From positions 31,720 through 95,719 of the forward strand of contig NZ_JAGAXX010000051.1 of assembly GCF_017940815.1 (NCBI RefSeq): DNA of 64,000 bases. The letters run 5' to 3'. Every line of letters starts with the position of its first letter. The stretch's first letter is position 1. This stretch comes from Methanobrevibacter sp. GTDB lineage: Archaea; Methanobacteriota; Methanobacteria; Methanobacteriales; Methanobacteriaceae. Below are positions 16,943 to 27,600 of this stretch, in pieces. The notes beneath the pieces are model-generated. The model saw only the letters and a list, made by a program, of their open reading frames with translations. It did not search any database and had not been told where the DNA came from. Both the position numbers and the translations under genes were made by a program.

Positions 16943-19720
16943 TTATTTTCTTTTAAATCTAATTACCGGAATGATCAATGCAGCCAATAACAATAACAAT
17001 GGATTACCAGTTGCATTTTCAACATTGGATTTCACTGTTTTAGCTTTTGTTGTTTTAGTAACCTTTTTATGATCCACAGTCTTGTTTTCAGGAACATCAG
17101 TCTCATTTTCTGGAACATCTGTTTCATTTTCAGGAACGTCAGTCTCATTCTTAGGTACAACTGTCACATTAGTTGTGTTTGTACTGTTGACTGTATCATT
17201 AGTTAGATTATTTCCTGCAGTTACATTGTTGACCTTGAATCCCTCGGTTAATGCTTCAAATACAACAGTGAACTTAGCTGTTTGATTTGCTTTAAGAGCA
17301 CCCTTGTAAACAAACTTGCCGTTGCCCTCATAAGACCATTTGCCTGTTTCATCGACAAAGTGATCATATTTCAAACCGTCAGTGTAATCGCTGTCAATAA
17401 CATAAACACCTGTTAATGTACAGTTACCTGTATTGTTAACGGTAATGTCAAAGCTGACCAAGTCACCAACTTTTGCAGTTACATTGTTTGATATTTTCTC
17501 AACAGTCATATTAGGCACAACTGAACTGATGTTGTATAACAGCAAGTTCTGGGTTGCTTGAGGCACAATAACGGATTTGAATGTGTATTGCACGAAGGAA
17601 CCATCATCCTGTTTTTCAATATATACGTCAGGCAGTGATTCGCCGTTGTTGAATCTGGCCAATACATCCTTAACGATTTCGTTATCGCTTGAAGTGTAAT
17701 CGGTTTCAGTGAATATGTGCACTAATTTTGCGAAATCCTCATACTCATATTTATCACCATAATGATAAACCAATAATTTAAGGTATTCACCGACTTGCTC
17801 TTGAGTGACTGCGTTTTTGACTGCAGAAACATCACTTCTTAAAACACCGAATGTAGGTGCATCAGTGAGTTCCTCAACACAGTATGCAACATATCCGTCA
17901 GCATAAGCAATGTTTCCATCTTCACTGGTTGTAATCTTGATTTTTTCATTATTTCCAAATTGAACAGGAATTTGCGGAGTTGCACTTGTTGCCATCAATA
18001 AATCGTTGTCAATAATGACAAGCTCGCCTAAATTCTTGTTGCCGGACAATTCCAATGTGTCTTCAGCCAATACAACCCAATTGTTGTTAGCCTGGTTTTC
18101 ATTGAATTCACAATTTTTTAAGGTAGCGTTAATTGTATAAATTGCACCGCCGTGATCAGCACTGTTTTCATTAAAGATTGAGTCGACTACAGTGACATAA
18201 TTCATACTGATGGCTCCACCATAACCCATAGCTCTGTTATTTTCAAATACACAGTTGGATACAGTGTCTCCAGTACTTGCACTGGATATAGCTCCACCAC
18301 CGTAGTGATTTGCAATATTGTTTTTGAAAGTACAACCTTCAATAGTGTTATTATTACCAACCAATTGGATAGCACCAGAGGAGAGACCTACATTACCTTC
18401 AAATGTTGAATCGATGAAATGAATATTTTGAGCATATGAAAATATAGCTCCTCCTTTACTTTCATCAACTCCGTTTTTATCAAATATACAGTTATTTACA
18501 GTTACGTTTGTGATATTCTTACCGGATACAACTGGTGCAATATAAATTGCACCACCTCTTGCGGCCCAATTCTTATCAAAGGAACAATTTTCAATTAAGT
18601 TATCACTATTTCTAACATATATTGCTCCACCATTATCCCTAACAGCATTATTGCTGAACTTGGAATTTGAGATGGTGGTATTAAACCCTTGGGAATAAAT
18701 TGCTCCTCCAAAATTTGCATTTGAATTATCGTTAAATATTTGATTATTAGTAAAAGTACAATTGTCTATTACATTATTTGGATTTACAGTGATTATTGCT
18801 CCACCATAACTTTTTGCAGTGTTGTGGTCGAAAGTGTTATTTTTTATTAAATTGTCACCAGCACGAGCGTATATTCCTCCAGCATATCCATTACTAGCAC
18901 GATTTCTTGTAAATGAGTTATCAGCAATGAGAGCTCCACCATAATTATAGATGTTTATTGCTCCACCTTGACTTCCGGCATTATTTTCAAACTTATTGTT
19001 AATAATTTTAGCATATGGTCCGTCAATTGCTATTGCACCACCATAAGTTGCTTCACATCCTTCAAAGTTTGAGTTTGTGATTTGTGTGTTTTTACCTTTT
19101 GAGTAGATTCCACCACCATATGTGATAGGGTCATTGGTTTTTATGGTACAACCGTCAACAGTTAAATTATTTCCAGAGTTGCAGATTGCTCCACCACACC
19201 AGTTATTTGCACCTTGTGCGGTTGTTGCAACAACTCCCCCACCATTAATCAATGTCAATCCTTGAAGTGTAATTCCATTCTTTGAAAGCACAAATATAGA
19301 CTCTTGTTTTTGAGCATCAAATATTGGATTTGCTCCTTCATAAGCCTTTACGGTAGTGTTTTCCTTCAAGTCAATGTTACGGTTTTTTGCACCTTTGTAA
19401 GTACCGTCCATTACATAAATAACATCATTTTCCTTATAGTTTGCGTTATTTGTTACTGATTTTATATCAGAATAAGGACTTGTTTCAGATCCATCTCCTC
19501 CGGATGCACCTGCCTTAACATACCAACTGTTACCTGCACTCAATACCTCATCATCTGATGACTGTAACTTGTCAGAAACGTCTTCATGTTCAACCGCCAA
19601 ATTTCCATCTTCTGCTCCAACCGCATGACTGTCCACATCATCAGCAGCTGCAACAGCACCCATAAATAAGCATATTACACTAATTAATAATAAAATCTTA
19701 AATAGTTTATTAAATTTCAT
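16943..19720 (-). CDS. Beta-helix adhesin-like protein with Cys...Gln thioester-like region (paralogue)
   Basis: A 925-residue exported protein with the same layout as 12639-16184. Parts in order: signal peptide (1-27, GAVAAADD); a pectate-lyase-like parallel beta-helix (about 65-555) with GGAIYxxxxN repeats; a globular region holding YCVEEL (Cys codon 17879-17881) and PQATQNLLLY (Gln codon 17549-17551); one DUF11-type domain (MTVEKISNNVTAKVGDLVSF); an acidic ETDVPEN tandem repeat; a Lys/Thr linker; and a TGNP-hydrophobic-RFKRK tail. The start is the ATG directly after GAGGG; an ATG four codons upstream overlaps that ribosome site. It is presumably a surface adhesin. Confidence 0.82.
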   Translation of the reverse strand: MKFNKLFKILLLISVICLFMGAVAAADDVDSHAVGAEDGNLAVEHEDVSDKLQSSDDEVLSAGNSWYVKAGASGGDGSETSPYSDIKSVTNNANYKENDVIYVMDGTYKGAKNRNIDLKENTTVKAYEGANPIFDAQKQESIFVLSKNGITLQGLTLINGGGVVATTAQGANNWCGGAICNSGNNLTVDGCTIKTNDPITYGGGIYSKGKNTQITNSNFEGCEATYGGAIAIDGPYAKIINNKFENNAGSQGGAINIYNYGGALIADNSFTRNRASNGYAGGIYARAGDNLIKNNTFDHNTAKSYGGAIITVNPNNVIDNCTFTNNQIFNDNSNANFGGAIYSQGFNTTISNSKFSNNAVRDNGGAIYVRNSDNLIENCSFDKNWAARGGAIYIAPVVSGKNITNVTVNNCIFDKNGVDESKGGAIFSYAQNIHFIDSTFEGNVGLSSGAIQLVGNNNTIEGCTFKNNIANHYGGGAISSASTGDTVSNCVFENNRAMGYGGAISMNYVTVVDSIFNENSADHGGAIYTINATLKNCEFNENQANNNWVVLAEDTLELSGNKNLGELVIIDNDLLMATSATPQIPVQFGNNEKIKITTSEDGNIAYADGYVAYCVEELTDAPTFGVLRSDVSAVKNAVTQEQVGEYLKLLVYHYGDKYEYEDFAKLVHIFTETDYTSSDNEIVKDVLARFNNGESLPDVYIEKQDDGSFVQYTFKSVIVPQATQNLLLYNISSVVPNMTVEKISNNVTAKVGDLVSFDITVNNTGNCTLTGVYVIDSDYTDGLKYDHFVDETGKWSYEGNGKFVYKGALKANQTAKFTVVFEALTEGFKVNNVTAGNNLTNDTVNSTNTTNVTVVPKNETDVPENETDVPENETDVPENKTVDHKKVTKTTKAKTVKSNVENATGNPLLLLLAALIIPVIRFKRK
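17088..17159 (-). repeat. 24-bp coding tandem repeat
   Basis: Three imperfect 24-bp units inside the adhesin gene encode the 8-residue unit ETDVPEN plus one residue. They form an acidic, extended spacer between the DUF11 domain and the C-terminal anchor. Copy number may vary by slippage between strains. Confidence 0.7.
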
Positions 19721-19734
19721 TTTTTCCCTCAAAT

Positions 19735-20030
19735 GAGAGTCAAATCAAAATATAAACTAATCAAACAATAATTTAATAATAATATAAATTAAATTTATTT
19801 CCAGTTAATTTAAACATCATACAAATAATATACACAATCATCAGCATGCTAATCAAGACGAAACATGACTAAATCATTTTAATCATGCCCATGATGAGCA
19901 GCACTAGACCGGAGAATACCAATCATATTCAGGTAAAATTTTATCTGAACATTTGATTTTTTATATTCACTATAATATTGATTTAACCCAATAAATCTTT
20001 AATATATTATTTAAATTAATACCTTTTTTA
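19735..20030 (-). repeat. Conserved adhesin leader/promoter region, copy B
   Basis: The counterpart of 16200-16490. The match runs from just before the start codon to a TTTAATATATTATTTAAATTAAT block at the far end, with small indels. It contains the near-perfect palindrome CAGGTAAAATTTTATCTG at about 19930-19949. Conservation over the whole non-coding stretch, while the proteins have diverged, suggests selection on the leader or a recent gene-conversion event. Confidence 0.65.
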
Positions 20031-20438
20031 ATTAAATTTTAAAATTTAATCAAAATTAGATAATAAAAATTATCCAATCCACAATAAATATATACAAAAT
20101 ACAATATTATTGCATATTTAACATATTTTAATAATAATATTTAAAGTTTAATATCAAAAATATTTATTAAAATTATTAAAATATTGAACATATTTAAAAT
20201 TAAATAAAAAAAATATTTTTTAAAATAAGTACATTTTAATTGAAAAATAAAGATTAAAATGTTAAAAAAAATATACATATTAAAAATATATCACAAAATT
20301 ATGAAAATTATCAAAATACAAAAAAATTTCAAAATACAAATATTTCAAATTAAGGTATAATATTTTATACTAAATTAAGAAATATATTACAAAAAATAAA
20401 CAGAAAAAATTATAAAAAAAATAGTGAAAAGAAATGGA
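20031..20438. other. AT-rich intergenic region
   Basis: About 400 bases of A/T-rich sequence downstream of the flavodoxin gene, with T-rich runs on the minus strand that may end its transcript. I see no gene or structured element. Confidence 0.6.
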
Positions 20439-20945
20439 TTATTCTTCGATCCATGCTTTTACGGTATCCTTTGCACTGCCCACACTGGCGCCAGGAATGG
20501 ACAATCCTCTTTTGATTTCAGCACCTTCACATAATTTGGCCAAATCCTTTTGTGATGAGCCAAAACCGGACCCCTCATGAGTCACAAATGGTTTTACGAC
20601 TTTGCCTGTAAAGTCAAGTTGTTCCAATTGTGTAAACATAGGCATTGGCAATGTTCCCCACCAGTTTGGAAAACCTATGTAAATTGTGTCATACTGATCA
20701 ATGCTTTCAAGGGTTTCCTTAATTTCAGGCCTTGCTCCAGCTTGCTGTTCCTTTTTGGCAACATCAATGCATTTCATGTAATCTGCAGGATATTCAACTG
20801 CAGGTTCCACTTTAAATAAGTCTGCACCATCCAATTCCTGAATGTATTCGGCAATCACTTCAGTGTTTCCTTTTTCTATGTTTTTAAGTTCACCACCAAA
20901 GTAGTTTTCACCGTTTCTTGAAAAGTAAATTACTAAGCTTGACAT
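20439..20945 (-). CDS. Flavodoxin
   Basis: A 168-residue flavodoxin-fold protein. It starts LVIYFSRNGENYFGG, the FMN phosphate-binding region of the long-insert flavodoxin_4 type, with later YDTIYIGFPNWWGTLPMP (flavin-stacking Trp) and VTHEGSGFGSS. It would carry low-potential electrons in place of ferredoxin. AAGGAG lies 8 bases before the ATG, and a TATA-like TTTATATACT is near 20983-20992. A TTTAAG-N4-CCTAAA near-palindrome lies about 40 bases further upstream. Induction of flavodoxin on iron shortage is well known in bacteria, which fits an iron-responsive site here. Confidence 0.85.
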   Translation of the reverse strand: MSSLVIYFSRNGENYFGGELKNIEKGNTEVIAEYIQELDGADLFKVEPAVEYPADYMKCIDVAKKEQQAGARPEIKETLESIDQYDTIYIGFPNWWGTLPMPMFTQLEQLDFTGKVVKPFVTHEGSGFGSSQKDLAKLCEGAEIKRGLSIPGASVGSAKDTVKAWIEE

Positions 20946-21030
20946 AATATTAACTCCTTGTTTATTGTTTAAGTTTTTTTAGTATATAAATGTTGTTAAT
21001 CGCAACAATTAACCAAATATCCATTGATAA

Positions 21031-21046
21031 TTTAAGTTTACCTAAA
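21031..21046. promoter_or_regulatory. Candidate DtxR/MntR-like operator (one mismatch)
   Basis: TTTAAG-TTTA-CCTAAA differs from the perfect palindrome at 5630-5645 by a single base and has the same central TTTA. It lies upstream of the flavodoxin TATA box. An additional inverted repeat, TTGTTAAT...ATTAACCA, lies at about 20993-21016, between this site and the TATA box. Confidence 0.4.
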
Positions 21047-21127
21047 AAAAGCTCTTAAAAATGGAATTTTGGAAATCCTAAATAGTAATATCTTTAAATA
21101 GAATAAATAAATAATATACTACATGTG

Positions 21128-21180
21128 GATACTTAAAAGAATTTTGTTCATTGGCGGATGACTCAGAAATTCTCTCCACA
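21128..21180 (-). repeat. Relic of the giant adhesin N-terminal coding region
   Basis: This non-coding stretch matches 32239-32291, inside the giant adhesin gene, with 34 bases identical (21139-21172 versus 32250-32283) and high identity around them. In the adhesin these bases encode the SESSANEQNSSKNLQ segment after the signal peptide. Here no open frame surrounds them, so this is probably the remnant of a deleted or recombined adhesin copy. Confidence 0.75.
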
Positions 21181-21216
21181 CACTTGTTTTTAAAAAAATA
21201 AAAATAGAAAACGTAA

Positions 21217-21624
21217 TTATATACGTCCTCTAAAAGGCAAAAATATACCTATTATAGCAATCAAACCGAAAACTATCGGATTGCTAGTTTCATGCACTGT
21301 TAAATCTATAGGATTATGATGCTTTGAAGGAACTTCTGTTGATGCATTATCGTCATTGGTCACATTCCTGTCATAAATAACATCAACATCTATTTCTGTA
21401 TTCACATCCTCATCTTCTGAATCTGAACTAGAATCAGCTGATGAATCTTCACTGCTTTGATCATCACTGCTTTGGTCTTCACTGTCAGAAGATTCAGACA
21501 ATGCATTATCATTATTTGAATCCTCGCTTAATGAGTCACCAGTACCATTATCCGCTGCAGCAACAATTCCACAGGATAGGATTAACATGATCAGTATTGT
21601 TGATATTAAAAATTTCCTATTAAT
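21217..21624 (-). CDS. Small Asp/Ser-rich anchored surface protein
   Basis: A protein of about 135 residues: signal peptide, then a very acidic Ser/Asp/Glu region (SSDDQSSEDSSADSSSDSEDED), then a short NVT/DNAS stretch with N-glycosylation sequons, and finally TSNPIVFGLIAIIGIFLPFRGRI, the same kind of C-terminal anchor as in the two beta-helix adhesins. It has no folded domain, so it may act as a charged wall spacer or precursor. The only ATG that yields a signal (21588) gives a truncated one. GGAGGT at 21631-21636 stands 6 bases before an in-frame ATT at 21622-21624, which I take as the likely start. Confidence 0.6.
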   Translation of the reverse strand: MNRKFLISTILIMLILSCGIVAAADNGTGDSLSEDSNNDNALSESSDSEDQSSDDQSSEDSSADSSSDSEDEDVNTEIDVDVIYDRNVTNDDNASTEVPSKHHNPIDLTVHETSNPIVFGLIAIIGIFLPFRGRI

Positions 21625-21653
21625 ATTTATACCTCCATTATAATCTTAATCAA

Positions 21654-21683
21654 AAAAATAAAAAAATGGTTAAGTTAATAACC
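21654..21683 (-). terminator. Stem-loop plus T-tract terminator
   Basis: GGTTA-N6-TAACC followed by AT7AT6 on the minus strand, touching the last base of the giant adhesin stop codon. It probably ends that transcript. Confidence 0.6.
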
Positions 21684-24600
21684 TATTTTTTAATTTTAAG
21701 GGATGTGCTATAATATGTGTCCTTATAATAAGCAACAATATTATATTTTCCTTTTTTCAAGTTTTTAAGAGATAAAGAAGCTACACCTTTCTTATTGGTT
21801 TTGACTTTATATGTTTTTCCTTTAAATTTGATAACAACAGTCTTACCAACATAAGGTTTGCCTTTGGAATTGGTGAATTTAATGGAATACTTGAATTTGA
21901 TAGCTTTATGTTTTAAAACTTTTTCATCAAATACAACCTTATTAAACTTAACAACTCCATTAACTTTATTTCCAACTTTTTTAACTTTTATGGTTGCAAT
22001 TCCCTTGCTATTAGTTTTCGCTGTGTATGTTTTTCCCAAGTATTTGAAAGTAACTTTCTGGTTTTTAAGCAATTTGCCTTTTTTAGTTAAGAATTTAACC
22101 TTAACTTTTACAACAGACTCTTTAGCTTTTGCTTTAACCTTATCAGATGAAGCATGGTTGTTTTTGACATTTGTGTCTTTTTCATTAGCACTTACATCTA
22201 CATTGTTTTCAATAGTTCCAGCACTAATTACTTTAACAACAAGCTCCAGTGTTTTTGTTTCTCCTTTAGCTAAATTGCCTACATTCCAAACATTTCCAGA
22301 GTAACCTTTGACAGTACCTTGGAGTTTGACCAATTTGCTTAATTTTTCAGTTACTTTAACACCTGTTGCATCACTTGGACCGTTATTAGTCACAGTAATT
22401 GTGAATTTAATCAAGTCACCAACGGTTGCGGTAGTCTTATCAACCTTTTTAGTGATTACAAGATCCACCACAGGAACAGCAGTAACATTATCTGATGAAG
22501 CGTTGTTATTGGATTTGTTTGTATCGTTTTCATTACCTGAAACGGTTACATTATTTTCAATGATTCCATCAGCAATGACTTTTACAACCAATACCAATTC
22601 CTTGGATTCACCTTTAGCCAAGTCACCAACAGTCCACACATGACCATCATAACCTTCAACAGGTTTAGTTAACTCAACAAGTTTGGATAACTCTTCAGTC
22701 ACTTTAACACCAGTAGCCTTGGAAGGACCATTGTTTTTAACAACAATAGTGAAAGTGATTTCATCACCAACATTAGCGGTTGTCTTATCAACAGTTTTGG
22801 AGATTTCTAAATCGACTACAGGAATTGCAGTCACATTTTCGGCAGTAGCATTATTGTTAGACATGTTTGTATCGTTTTCAGCAGATGAAACTGATACGAC
22901 GTTTTCAACAGTGCCGTTGTTGATAATCTCAACTACTAATTTCAAGGTTGCAGTAGCGTCCTTAGCCAAATCACCAACAGTCCAAACGTTGGTGCCTCCA
23001 TCATATTCAGCATCACCAAAGTCAATAACTTTAACAAGATCACTCAATACGTCAGTTACTTTAACATCAGTAGCATCTGAAGGGCCTTTGTTAGTAACGG
23101 TAATTGTGTATGTTACATTTTCGCCGACATTAGCTGTGGTTCTGTCAACCACTTTAGTGATTTCAAGGTCAACTATAGGCAATGCAGTCACATTATCGGA
23201 TGAAGCATTGTTATTGGATTTGTTTGTATCATTTTCATTGGAAGCAACGATTACAGCGTTTGCTATGGTTCCGTTTCCAATTACTTTAACAACAAGTACC
23301 AATTCTTTGGATTCGCCTTTAGCCAAGTCACCGACAGTCCATACATGACCGTCATAACCTTCAACATGTTTTGTTAACTCAACAAGTTTGGATAACTCTT
23401 CAGTCACTTTAACACCAGTAGCCTTGGAAGGACCATTGTTTTTAACAACAATAGTGAATGTTATTTCATCTGTGACGTTTACAACTGTTTTGTCAACTGT
23501 TTTAGTTATTTCAAGGTCAACCACAGGAATTGCAGTAACATTGTCGGAAGTTGTGTTTACATCAGTGTCGTTTTCATTTGAGTTTACGAATACGCTGTTT
23601 TCAACAGTACCATTATTGATAACTTCAACAACTAACTTTAAGGTTGCAGTAGCGCCTTTAGCCAAGTTGCCAACAGTCCAAACATTAATGGACACATCGT
23701 AATCAGCATCGCCAAAGTCAACAACTTTGACAAGATCGCTTAACTTCTCAGTCACTTTAACGCCAGTAGCGTCAGAAAGACCGTTGTTGGTTACAGTGAT
23801 TGTGTATGTTACATTTTCTCCGACATTTGCAGATTTGACATCGACTGTCTTGGTAATGTTTAATATTACCAATGGTTTTGCATCAACGTCAGGAGCACTA
23901 GCATTGTTATTTGTTTTGTTAGTGTCGTTTTCTTTAGATGTGACTGATACGCTGTTCGGAATTGTACCATTTGAAATGACAGTAACAACTAATTTCAATG
24001 TTTTAGTTTCTCCTTTAGCCAATGTGCCAACAGTCCATACGCTGCCGTCATATCCATCCACTTTTTCAGCTAATTTAACAAGGTCTGATAATTTTTCAGC
24101 CACTTTGACATCAGTAGCTGTGGACGGACCTTTGTTGGTTACAGTGATTGTGTAGGTTACATTGTCACCAACAAGAACGGAAGTCTTGTCAACTGTTTTT
24201 GTGATTACAAGATCAACAACAGGAACAGCAGTAACATTATCAGCAGTATCATTGTTGTTTGTTATGTTAGTATCATTTTCAGTTGAGTTTACAATAGCAA
24301 CGTTTTCAACAGTACCATTGTTAATGATTTCGACAACTAAGTTTAAGGTTGCAGTAGCATCCTTAGCCAAATCACCAACAGTCCAAACATTAGTGCCTAC
24401 ATCATAATCTGCATTACCGTAGTCCATGACTTTAACGAGATCACTTAACTTTTCAGTCACTTTAACGCCAGTAGCATTGGAAGGACCTTTGTTGGTTACA
24501 GTGATTGTGTAAGTTACCTTTTCACCAACATTAGCAGTAGTTACATTAACCACTTTAGTGATTTCAAGGTCAACTACAGGAACAGCAGTAACATTATCCG

Positions 24601-27600
24601 CAGTATCATTGTTATTGGATTTGTTGGTATCATTTTCAGTAGAGTTTACAGCTACAAAGTTCTCAACAGTACCGTTAGCAATAATCTTAACAACTAATTC
24701 TAACTTTTTGGATTCACCATTAGCCAAATCACCAACAGTCCATACATGACCGTCATAACCTTCAACAGTTCCAACCAATTCAACAAGCTCGGATAACTCT
24801 TCAGTCACTTTAACACCAGTAGCCTTGGAAGGGCCTTTGTTGGTTACAGTGATTGTGTAAGTTATTTGCTCACCGACATTAGCTTTGGTTGTATTAACCA
24901 CTTTAGTGATTTCTAAATCTACAACAGGAACAGCAGTGACATTGTCTGAAGTGTCATTGTTGTTGGATTTGTTGGTATCATTTTCAGTGGAATTTACAGC
25001 TACAAAGTTTTCAACAGTACCGTTATTGATGATTTCAACAACTAAGTTTAAGGTTGCAGTAGCACCTTTAGCCAAATCACCAACAGTCCAAACATTAGTG
25101 CCTACATCATAATCTGCTTTGCCATAGTCAACAACTTTAACAAGATCACTTAACTTTTCAGTCACTTTAACGCCAGTAGCGTTAGAAGGACCTTTATTGG
25201 TTACAGTGATTGTGTAAGTTACCTTTTCACCAACGTTAGCTTTTGTTGTATTAACAACCTTAGTGATTTCAAGGTCAACCACAGGAACAGCAGTAACATT
25301 ATCCGCAGTATCGTTGTTGTTGGATTTGTTGGTATCATTTTCAGTGGAGTTTACAGCTACAAAGTTCTCAACAGTACCGTTAGCAATAATTTCAACGACT
25401 AATTCTAACTTTTTGGATTCACCTTTAGCCAAATCACCAACAGTCCAGACATGACCATCATAACCTTCAACATCTTTGACCAATTTAACAAGGTCAGATA
25501 ATTCCTCAGTCACTTTAACACCGGTTGCTTTGGAAGGACCTTTATTTGTTACAGTGATTGTGTAAGTAATTTGCTCACCAACATTAGCAACAGTCTTGTC
25601 AACTGTCTTGGTTACTTCAACATCAACTACAGGAACAGCAGTGACATTATCAGAAGTTGCATTGTTATTGGTTATGTTAGTGTCGTTTTCGGTAGAGTTT
25701 ACAATAGCAACGTTTTCAACAGTACCGTTATTGATGATTTCAACAACTAAGTTTAAGGTTGCAGTAGCATCCTTGGCCAAATCACCAACAGTCCAAACGT
25801 TAGTGCCTACATCATAATTAGCAGTACCATAGTCTACAACTTTAACAAGACCACTTAACTTCTCAGTCACTTTAACGCCAGTAGCATTAGAAGGACCTTT
25901 ATTGGTTACAGTGATTGTGTAAGTTACCTTTTCACCAACATTAGCCTTAGTAGTATTAACCACTTTAGTGATTTCCAAGTCAACAACAGGAACAGCAGTA
26001 ACATTGTCCGCAGTGTCATTATTGTTAGATTTGTTGGTATCATTTTCGGTAGAAGTTACAGCTACAAAGTTCTCAACAGTACCATTAGCAATGATCTTAA
26101 CAATCAAAACTAACTCTTTGGATTCACCTTTAGCCAAATCACCAACAGACCATACATGACCATCATAACCTTCGACAGGTTCAGTTAACTCAACAAGTTT
26201 GGACAATTCTTCAGTCACTTTAACGCCAGTAGCATTGGAAGGACCATTGTTGGTTACAGTGATTGTGTATTTAATTTGTTCACCAACATTAGCAGTAGTT
26301 ACATTAACCACTTTAGTAACTTCAACATCAACTACAGGAACAGCAGTAACATTATCAGAAGTTGCATTGTTATTGGTTATGTTAGTGTCGTTTTCAGTAG
26401 AGTTTACAACAGCAACGTTTTCAACAGTACCATTATTGATAATTTCAACAATTAAATTTAAAACAACAGTTTCACCTTTATTTAAGCTGCCAATATTCCA
26501 GATGTTAGTTTTTACATCATAATCAGCTTTGCCGAAGTCAACAACTTTAACAAGATCACTTAACTTTTCAGTCACTTTAACGCCAGTAGCATTAGAAGGA
26601 CCTTTATTGGTTACAGTGATTGTGTAAGTAATTTGCTCACCAACATTAGCCTTGGTAGTATTAACCACTTTGGTAATTTCAAGGTCAACAACAGGAACAG
26701 CAGTGACGTTATCGGAAGTTGCGTTTTTATCTGTGTCGTTTTCATTAGAGTTTGCAATAGCTACGTTTTCAACAGTACCGTTATTGATGATTTCAACAAC
26801 TAACTTTAAGGTTGCGGTAGCGCCTTTAGCTAAATCTCCAATTGTCCAGACATTAGTTTTTACATCGTAATCAGCATCACCAAAGTCTACAACTTTAACA
26901 AGATCACTTAACTTCTCAGTCACTTTAACACCAGTAGCGTTTGAAAGACCATTGTTGGTTACAGTGATTGTGTAGGTTACATTTTCACCGACATTAGCAA
27001 CAGTTCTGTCAACCACTTTAGTGATATTCAAGATAACTAATGAGTTAACTTTAACATCAGGAGCGCTAGCATTGTTATTGGTTTTGTTTGTGTCGTTTTC
27101 TTTGGATGTGACATTAACACTGTTTGAAATTGTACCGTTTGAAAGAACAGTGACAACTAAGGTCAAAGTTTTTGATTCTCCTTTAGCCAATGTGCCAACA
27201 TTCCATATTTTACCATCATAACCTTCCACATCCTTAGCCAATTTAACGAGATCAGATAATTTTTCTGATACTTTAACGTCAGTAGCAGTGGATGGGCCTT
27301 TGTTGGTTACAGTGATTGTGTAGGTTATATTGTCTCCAACAAGAACAGCAGTCTTATCTACTGTTTTTGTGATTTCAACATCAACTACAGGAACAGCAGT
27401 GACATTGTCTGAAGTAGCATTGTTATTTGTTATATTTGTGTCGTTTTCGGTAGAGTTTACAACAGCAACGTTTTCAACAGTACCGTTATTGATAATTTCA
27501 ACAACTAACTTTAAGGTTGCAGTAGCGCCTTTAACCAAATCACCAACAGTCCAAACATTAGTGCCTACATCATAGTCAGCATCACCAAAGTCAACAACTT

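Noticed and set aside
17088..17159. Short tandem repeats as a possible CRISPR or integration site
   Set aside because: The units are 24 bp, contiguous and in frame, encoding an acidic linker.
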